64,000 nucleotides of DNA, taken from Buddleja alternifolia (lineage: Eukaryota; Streptophyta; Magnoliopsida; Lamiales; Scrophulariaceae). Positions 57,151 through 64,000 of this stretch are shown piece after piece. The notes beneath the pieces are model-generated. The model had not been told where the DNA came from. It saw only the letters and a list, made by a program, of their open reading frames with translations, and made no database searches. A program made the position numbers and the translations under genes. The DNA lies in contig CM033394.1 in the NCBI GenBank assembly GCA_019426215.1, forward strand, positions 39,802,423 through 39,866,422. Direction: 5' to 3'. How positions within the stretch are numbered: position 1 is the first letter of the stretch; every line of letters begins with the position of its first letter.

Positions 57151-58695
57151 GGTAATGCTACACCCATCGAAGAGGTGGAGCAAGATCCTGGAAAAAGACC
57201 TCGTACGGAATCTAGAAGAGTCGAGCCAATGGAACATAAAACTGTTAAATTGTTCCCTGGAGACTCAAGCAGAACTACCAAAATAGGGTCTCAGATGCCG
57301 GAGAGATTAGAAATGATGATGATTGGGTTCCTTAGGGAGAATTCCGATATGTTTTCCTGGCGAGCTTCGGACTTCAAGGGGATCGACCCCGGAGTGATAG
57401 TGCATCGTTTAAACTTGGACCTAAAAGCAAAACCGGTGAAGCAGAAGCATTGGACAGAAGAGGAATGCGATCATAGAGGCAGAAGTGAATAAGTTGCTTA
57501 AGGTGAATTATATCCAAGAGATTCAGTTCACTGATTGGCTGGCAAATGTGGTGCCTGTACCCAAGACAGGAGGTCAATGGCGTATGTGTGTGGACTTTAC
57601 TAATTTAAACAAGGCTTGTCCTCGTGATCCATACCCATTGCCTCGTATTGATCTCCTCGTGGATTCGACGGCCGGGTGTGCTCTTTTGAGCATGATGGAT
57701 GCATACTAAGGTTTCAATCAAATTATGATGGCACCAGAAGATAGGGATAAGACTTTTTTTTGTTACAGCAAAAGGAGTATACTGTTACAACGTGATGCCC
57801 TTCGGGCTAAGAAACTCCGGAGCGACATATCAAAGATTGGTGAACGCAATGTTCAAAGGAGAAATATGGAAGACCATGGAGGTCTATGTTGATGATATGT
57901 TGGTTAAAAGTGTAGAGGAGGATGAGCACTTAGATCATTTTCGAACTGCCTTCCAGATTATGCGTGAGTATGGTATGAAACTAAACCCCAAGAAGTGTAC
58001 CTTTGGAGTTAGAGGGAGAAAATTCCTGGGTTTTATGGTGACGGGACGTGGCATCGAGGCCAATCTAGAAAAGATAAAAGTAATTGTGGAGATGCAATCC
58101 CCGAGATTTGTGAAAGAGGTCCAAAATTTAACGGGGAGAATGGCTAGTCTCAGCAAGTTTATATCAAGGTCTGTAGATCATGGTCTACATTTCTTCAAAA
58201 TCCTGAAAAGGGTAAAAAAATTTGAATGGACAGAGGAATGTGAAAAAGCATTTCAAGAACTAAAAAGGTATTTGACCTCTGCTCCGTTGTTAACGAAGCC
58301 AGTGGTCGGAGAACCTCTTATGTTATACTTAGCTATATTCGACGAGGCAGTGAGTGCTGTTTTGCTTCATGAACAGGATGGAGATCAAAAACCAGTCTAC
58401 TACATCAGTAGATCAGTGCAGGGAGCTGAGAAAAAGATAACTGCAGCTCGTAAGTTGCGACCCTACTTTCAGTCACATAATATTTTTGTACTTACAGATC
58501 AACCGCTGAGGCAAATTTTGGCTAAACGCATTGTTTCAGAGCGCCTCGTAAAATGGGCTGTGGAATTTGGTGAATTTTCAATCGAGTACAAGCCACGAAC
58601 CGCCGTAAAAGCACAAGCATTGGCGGATTTTATTGTCGAAATGACAGTAAACCATGAACATGAAATGCGACTTCTGGCCCATGGATGCTTCATGT
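57151..58695 (+). pseudogene. Tat element RT and RNase H
   Basis: RT blocks: WRMCVDFTNLNKACPRDPYP (57570-57640), a TAG in MMDAY*GFNQ at about 57710, a one-base insertion in the T run at 57757, MPFGLRNSGATYQRLVN, and YVDDMLVKS intact at about 57884-57910. The connection and first RNase H follow (TSAPLLTKP, LYLAIFDEAVSAVLL, VYYISRSVQGAE). A frameshift near 58670 leads to the next segment. Confidence 0.9.
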
Positions 58696-59240
58696 AGATG
58701 GCTCATCCATGACCCAGAAGGGGGGCATAGGTGTATGGTTACGAGACCCAGAAGGTACAATAATTAATTACATTGCATAAACTTTGCCTCGTTAGCGAAG
58801 TAATCATTACTTATGAAAGTAATCTTGAAAATGCGATATCACCGAAGCTAAGAATCTGCTTCGTAAATAACGTATAACTGGCCGCAACTCTATTAAGATT
58901 GCTCCTAGTTTAAACAAATAAATTGCAACTCTTTAATGCAGGCAATGATCATGAATTTGCGATCAAGCTGAATTTTGAGGTAACTAATAACGAAGCTGAA
59001 TACGAAGCTTTGATGACTGGCTAAAAGATGGCAAAGATCATGAAGGTGAAACATTTGAATGCATATACGGACTCTCAGCTCGTGGCGAATCAGATCTCGA
59101 GTTCTTATGAAACGAAGGAAAGGAGCCTCGTTTTATACTTGGAAAAGGTGAAGGAGTTGATGAATGAATTTGAAAAGATTCATATCTATCAAATTCCACG
59201 AGCTGAAAATGAGAGAGCTGATGCTCTTTCAAAATTTGCA
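58660..59240 (+). pseudogene. Tat element second (archaeal-type) RNase H
   Basis: In the shifted frame, WMLHVDGSSMTQKGGIGVWL carries the D of aRNH. NNEAEYEALM and AYTDSQLVANQI supply further catalytic residues. About 170 bases (58772-58942) of stop-rich sequence ending in TTTAATGCAG separate the two halves. Such dual RNase H is characteristic of Tat elements. Confidence 0.85.
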
Positions 59241-60572
59241 AACCTAATTACTGGAATAAAAAGTAGGACAATTACCCTGTTGGTATCCGAAAAATCAAAG
59301 ATCTTGTCAAACGAAGCTACAGAGGTGATGGTCATAGCCAGTGAGGCGAGCTGGAAAGATGAGATAAAATTATACCTGTTGAAGGGGGAATTACCCGAGG
59401 ATCGTGTGGCCCGAAGGATCATATATAGAGCTTCAAGATTCACAATTATTGACGAGGAGATCTATAAACGATCCTCAGCTGGCCCACTATTACGTTGTCT
59501 CACTCCTTCTGAAGCAGAGTATGTAATGAGAGAAATTCATGAAGGAAGTTGCGGAAACCACTCAGGAGGTTGCGCATTGGCTTAAAAGATATTGAGGCAA
59601 GGATACTATTGGCCGAAGTTATTGAAGGATGCCTTTGACTTCACCAAAAAATGCACAGAATGTCAGTTGAATTCGAACCTGTTGCATCGTCCGGCTACTG
59701 AAATGGAACCAATTAAGATTGCTTATCCATTTGATCAATGGGAGATAGATATCTTGGGTCCTTTTCCTCCCGCTGCGGGGTAAAGAAAATTTAGTATTGT
59801 GGCGGTGGAATATTTTACGAAGTGGATTGAAGCCGAGGCAATGGCAAAAATAACAGATCATGAGGTAATGAAGTTTTTGCGGAAAAACATTATGTGCAGA
59901 TTTGGGATTCCTCGTGTCCTAATTTCATATAATGGGACCCAATTTAATAGTAAAAGCGTGGTAAAATGGTGTGAAGAATTAAAAATCCAATAGAACTTCA
60001 CAGTGGTGGGCAATCCCCGGGCCAATGGACAGACTGAGGTTGCAAACAGGATAGTTCTTCAACATCTTAGGCTAGGATCGAAGGGAAGAAAGGTAACTGG
60101 GCTGAAGAATTACCTGGAACTTTATGGGCATATCGTACGACACTGAGGATCTCGACAGATGAATCTCCTTTTTGCCTTGTATATGGTTCGGAAGCAGTGA
60201 TTCCCGCCGAGATTGCAATGGTGTCGTACCGAGTACGATCCTATGATTCTGAAGAGAATACGGAAGAGAGGGCATACGAACTGGATGTTGTTGAAGAACT
60301 GAGGGATAGCGCCTATGCCAAAATTCTAATGCAAAAAGAAACAATGGCAATGGCCTATAACAAAAAAGTAATACCACGAAACCTCCAGGTCGGAGATTTG
60401 GTCCTGAAGAAGGTAGAGGTGTCGAGGCATGTGGGGAAACTCGACCCAAATTAGGAAGGATCTTTTAAGGTCACAAAACTAACAAAGAAAGGGACTTATA
60501 GGCTACAAGATCTAGATGGGAAAGATCTGGCTCGTCCTTGGAATATTCAGAACCTACGAAGGTTCTATGCTT
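59241..60572 (+). pseudogene. Tat element integrase
   Basis: The zinc domain (REIHEGSCGNHSGG, CTECQ) is followed by the DDE core: first Asp in WEIDILGPF; second Asp replaced by Tyr (ISYNGTQF, near 59930); Glu in NGQTEVANR. Stops at about 59583, 59781 and 59992 and frame changes near 60060 break it. The C-terminus (LQVGDLVLKKVE, WNIQNLRRFY) ends near 60572. Confidence 0.9.
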
Positions 60573-60963
60573 AAAAATGCAATGGAAGTCTACCCTTCTT
60601 TTTGCAATGGGAGACTCAGTTTTGTGTATATGTATTCATCTTTTGCCTCAATGGTATATAAATACATTTTTGGCGTGAAGATATAAGAGTACCATACTCA
60701 TACATTTGGCTTCTACACGTTACCTCGTTATGAGAAATAGTAAAAGCAGCTAAATAAAAGTATGAATTACGAGCGAAATGTATAACTAGGAAACCATGAT
60801 AAAGATGATGAATTCTACGAAGCAATCGTTAAAGTAATTGTTAAAAGCAAACTCTAATAGCTATTCAGAAACGAAGCAAACGTTAAAAGCGGACGTTCTT
60901 AAAAGTCTAAAACGATGAAAAGACGAGAAAAATGTTCTTGAAATTCAAAAGAAAAATCATAAT
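60573..60963 (+). other. Spacer between Tat pol and antisense gene
   Basis: AT-rich with repeated ACGAAGC and CGTTAAA words. No gene. Confidence 0.6.
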
Positions 60964-61593
60964 CTAAGTATTCTCAGCAACCAAGGCTAAACCCGCCTCG
61001 TTGATGTCTTCTCTATCCGGAATTGGACCCAGAGGATCGAATTCTGGAAAAGGAATGGTCGGTGGGCTGGGATGGGCACAAGAGTCTCGAAGGGGCGGAG
61101 AAGCAACGAACTTCTGAGAAAAATCCTCTTCGTCAAAATCCTCAGGCAGGATCTTCTCCTTCTTCAAGTAATCTAGGGCCTTTATGAAGCCATCGAAGAG
61201 AAAGTCTGATTCTTTCTCCTCCATCAACCTTTCGAAGGCAACAGAACTTTTGAAGTCTTGAGCAGCTTTGAAGTGAGTCTACCTCGCCAACCCGGATTGA
61301 AACTCTACCTCTTTGGCTGATTGCATGTTGACTTGCAGCTTTTGCAAGTCCGAGTAAAGCTCCTTCATTTGCTCCCTCAAGGAATTGACCTCGAATGTTC
61401 GAGCATCTAATTGCTTTACAAGCTTGGCTTTTCCGTTGTTGAGGAATTCTGTAGCTTCAGAAGCTGCAGCTCGAGCCTCCTTCAACTCGCTTTCCAACTT
61501 GAGCCTTTGTTCCCTGAATTCGGCGTCGGTGGTAAGTTTTCGATCGCGCCAAAAGGAAAGACCAAGGGAAAGCTGGTGTAAACAGTGAGCAAT

Positions 61594-61675
61594 CTGGAAG
61601 AAAAACAATACCAGTGTTAAAACAAATTAGATGTGGACTAAAGTAAAATGAAATTAAGAAATACGAAGGAATTAC
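61594..61675 (-). other. Intron of the Tat antisense gene
   Basis: Minus strand: GCTAAA|GTAATTCC ... TTTTTCTTCCAG|ATTGCTCAC, 82 nt, AT-rich. It joins GFEATAK to IAHCLHQLSL in frame and removes a region with stops. Both splice sites are near plant consensus. Confidence 0.75.
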
Positions 61676-62503
61676 TTTAGCAGTGGCCTCAAAGCCCTGT
61701 TGCTCTATGATAGTATGGGGAAGAGTGGCGAAGCTGACCTTATCCTTAGGCAAAATGATGCCTTGAATCAATTCTGAGGCCGTCAGTGACCCCGATGGCC
61801 CCATGATGGAGCTGTCATCATAAACACGCCAATTGGGAGTAATGGCGGTTTTGCCTAAATTTATGTATGGGCGGTCACAACCCCCTGTCGCCTCGACCCT
61901 ATCCTTCAACCAAATTATCTCAAACTTCTCCACGAGCCGAGCCACAAAGGTCTCATGGAGATCACCAAGAGTTGAGGATCCTAGCTTGGGGCTATACCCA
62001 GTCCCGTCAAAGCTTCTCTTCTTCCTTAACTCGCCTGCTGCAGAACCCACGAGAGAGGATGGGTTCGTGCGAGAGCCCTCTGATATCTCGACCACTGGCT
62101 CCCGCAAGGGTCCTGCCTCGTTTAAAGGAGGGACATCATAAACCGGCTCATCATGGAGAGGGGGCTCGGACGCACCCCCACTGGGGGTAGGAGCACGATG
62201 TTGTGCCCTCGTTGCTGCAGCAGAGACACCTCGCCTGGTCTTCCCAGCAGCACGTTTCGCAAGATTCCTCTGCATATGAGCCGCCTTTTCTGCCATACCT
62301 GAAAGAAAATAACAAAAACAAAATAAGTACGATGAAATAAAATTAAACTATGAGACTACGAACTAGGCTAAGTACGATGCTTATCCACTCTTTCGAATTC
62401 GATGGGAGCATGACTTATCCGTAACCGAACCAAGACTCCTTCAGTGAGGAGAAAATCGGCATTATATAAATGCTAGAAATGTCCATTGATAAAATTTTGA
62501 CCC

Positions 62504-62663
62504 CAAGTCACCTCACCAATATCCTCAGGACGAGGTAAATCCAACCTCCACTCATGAGGTACCTTCCACTTCCTACGTTTAGGCAAGTCACCTCACCAAT
62601 ATCCTCAGGACGAGGTAAATCCAACCTCCACTCATGAGGTACCTTCCACTTCCTATGTTTAGG
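62504..62663. repeat. 80-bp perfect-period tandem duplication
   Basis: CAAGTCACCTCACCAATATC begins at 62504 and 62584. The two 80-base copies differ at one position (TACG versus TATG). 80 is not a multiple of three, so the antisense gene is frameshifted. Confidence 0.93.
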
Positions 62664-63333
62664 CTGTGCTATATAAAAATACTTATATACGAATGCAGGG
62701 ATTACGAGGGGAAATATAGAAGAATCCCTCGTCCCCAGTCCCTGACCTATTAAACTTAAATGTTTCCATGAAGTGGGCCAACAAGGCTGCTGCACCCCAA
62801 TGGTGCATAAGGATGATGTCTATAAGAATTAGGCAAGAGTTGGGTGGGACACAACCCTAATCTAGACAGAATTCGAACCGTTGTAGGGTGAAAAAGAAAT
62901 CTCACTCCGGCCTGCAAGTGAGTGAGGTGGAAGGTTCTGTAGCCGGTAGAAGTGGTGTCTATGCGGACGGTTAGATCAGGAATTTTAATATCAAATTCCT
63001 CAGAGATATAATATCTCTCTCGTATCTCTGGGATCCTCCCAGGGTTTAAAATGGATCACATACCACTCCAGGAATGATATACGCTAGGTACTCTACGAAC
63101 GGCCTCGTCCTCAGATTCCCCTCGTTATCTCCCTCATCCTCCTGATCACCCTCATGATGGGATCCCCTATCCTCACCTGCCACCTCATCGTTATTCTGAG
63201 CCTCGTATTCGTCTATTTCTAACTCGCCATCGTCCACAGTTCTAGACAGGAAATCTAACTGTTCTACTTCTTGCTCTCCTGCCAACGACGCAAGAGACTC
63301 GTCGGATCTAGTCCTAGAGGTTGAACAGACCAT

Positions 63334-64000
63334 GATGCAAAACTAGTGAAAATAGAAAATATACGAGGCTAACAATAGTACGAAGCAGAAAAATAAACTC
63401 ACACACCACAAAAATTCGAGGATCAATACAGACGAATACAAGAAGAAGAAAAATACCTAACAATGGTATCTTGCAAGAGGATAAGAGGATGCCTAAAGCA
63501 AAAACAAGCCCTAATCTGCGCAACTCTGAATTGCGGCCTGGGTATGACACTTTTTCTTCTTCTTCCCCTTTAAATCTGCCTGAAATCACTAAATAGAGGA
63601 ATTGCTCAAAGAATTGCAAAATCACTTCTCTTCTCTTTGGTCGCTGCTTCTCTCGAAAGTTCTATCTGAAGGTGAAAAAGGTAAAAAGTGAAAATAAGCC
63701 TAATGTTTTCCTATTTATAGACTTCATTAGGTGGGAATACCAAAAGTTAAAATTGACAGTTGACGTCAGTTTCAATTTTAAAAGATGAATGGATTAGATA
63801 GAGTGACTATTCATTAACCCGACTATTCAATAGTTAATAATTTATATAATTAATTGCACAGCAGTTATTACTATTGAAGGCGCGTGTTACCACTCGCCAA
63901 AAGCTTATTTGGCACGTGGCTTCATCTATCTGCGGAGAATAGGTTGAATTTAAGTATATCTACATCACTTGCTTCGATAAGGAAAGACTGTTCAAAGCAA
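63334..64000 (-). other. Promoter/leader side of antisense gene
   Basis: It holds the TATA box and presumed 5' UTR. The minus frame 63314-63625 overlapping the start is hydrophobic and probably untranslated. No LTR sequence matching 54361-54829 appears before the window ends. Confidence 0.5.
63711..63721 (-). promoter_or_regulatory. TATA box for the antisense gene
   Basis: The minus strand reads CTATAAATAGG, about 380 bp before the ATG at 63333 and the only strong TATA element in the flank. It suggests independent antisense transcription. Confidence 0.6.

Larger units (their letters stand above)
60964..63333 (-). pseudogene. Antisense spliced gene of the Tat element
   Basis: Read on the minus strand. 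The start MVCSTSRTRSDESLASLAG (63333) leads through an acidic region to YIIPGV, followed by a good donor GTATGT near 63066. A middle region reads IGVQQPCWPTSWKHLS and FVYKYFYIAQPKHRKW across frames, with an 80-bp duplication. An exon opens after TTTCTTTCAG (about 62300) and covers MAEKAAHMQRNLAKR to GFEATAK. A clear intron (61594-61675) follows. The last exon is a coiled coil (LKLESELKEARAAASEA, LREQMKELYSDLQKLQ) ending at 60964 after one TAG at 61278. Tat elements carry antisense ORFs of unknown role; a DNA- or RNA-binding job is only a guess. Confidence 0.78.
54361..64000 (+). mobile_element. Tat-lineage Ty3/gypsy element, 3' end beyond window
   Basis: 5' LTR (54361-54829), PBS, gag, protease, RT, an extra archaeal-type RNase H segment, and integrase on the plus strand, then an antisense gene. 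The 3' LTR is not in the window. The gag C-terminal motif (YCRFHKDNGHDTEDC), the DNGSSADIL protease, the second RNase H and an antisense gene after pol all point to Tat. Stops throughout make it dead. Confidence 0.88.

Noticed and set aside
61833..62190. Plus-strand frames opposite the antisense Tat gene
   Set aside because: They are shadows of the minus-strand coding exon.
63840..64000. Start of the Tat 3' LTR
   Set aside because: Only AT-rich words are shared with 54361-54829; there is no convincing alignment, so the 3' LTR probably lies outside the window.

Overview
This window looks like a transposable-element-dense, AT-rich stretch of a eudicot nuclear genome. I recognise no host protein gene, tRNA, rRNA or CRISPR array. 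Almost every coding signal belongs to a Ty1/copia, Ty3/gypsy, hAT or CACTA (En/Spm) element. Most are broken by stops, frameshifts or later insertions, so the window is mainly a record of nested insertion and DNA repair.

Layout. 1-846: an almost complete palindrome (foldback/MITE-like). About 1850-18005: a minus-strand Ty1/copia element (Copia-1) with no recognisable LTR left. Its gag is split by a 1.03-kb hAT-type non-autonomous element (4126-5158, 8-bp TSD). Its leader is split by a plus-strand Ty1/copia element (Copia-2, 5884-17033, TSD ACCAT), whose 5' LTR carries a Sirevirus-type solo LTR (6343-7883, TSD ACCTT). 18006-20190: small MITEs and a 167-bp tandem duplication. 20196-24230: a minus-strand hAT transposase pseudogene interrupted by another solo LTR (22354-23830). 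24231-26640: AT-rich DNA with one GC-rich island. About 26640-53850: a minus-strand CACTA element (CACTA-B) broken into three pieces by a 13.4-kb Sirevirus (26818-40257) and by a second, plus-strand CACTA element (CACTA-A, 40487-50761). CACTA-A itself carries a Sirevirus LTR (47695-49744) with an abnormal 113-bp flanking duplication. 54056-54330: a copia RT scrap. 54361 to the window end: a plus-strand Tat-lineage Ty3/gypsy element with an antisense gene between pol and the missing 3' LTR.

How the parts work. CACTA-A encodes a first gene that keeps the transposase-associated, DUF4218 and DUF4216 modules but has lost the catalytic TNP2 core. Its second gene has about 12 exons and joins a Ptta/TNPA-like DNA-binding and coiled-coil part to a Ulp1-type (C48) cysteine protease whose His-Asp-Cys triad is visible. 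Both ends are packed with inverted ACAGCGG half-sites. The Sirevirus carries, beyond gag-pol, a very large extra (env-like position) gene with its own TATA-like box and two candidate introns. The Tat element carries an antisense gene with a TATA box and at least one very clear intron. These two accessory genes and the protease-fused CACTA gene are the most interesting biology here. All three classes have precedents in plant elements, so I do not claim a wholly new system.

Limits: domain calls are by eye from translated motifs. Boundaries backed by TSDs are firm; others are approximate.
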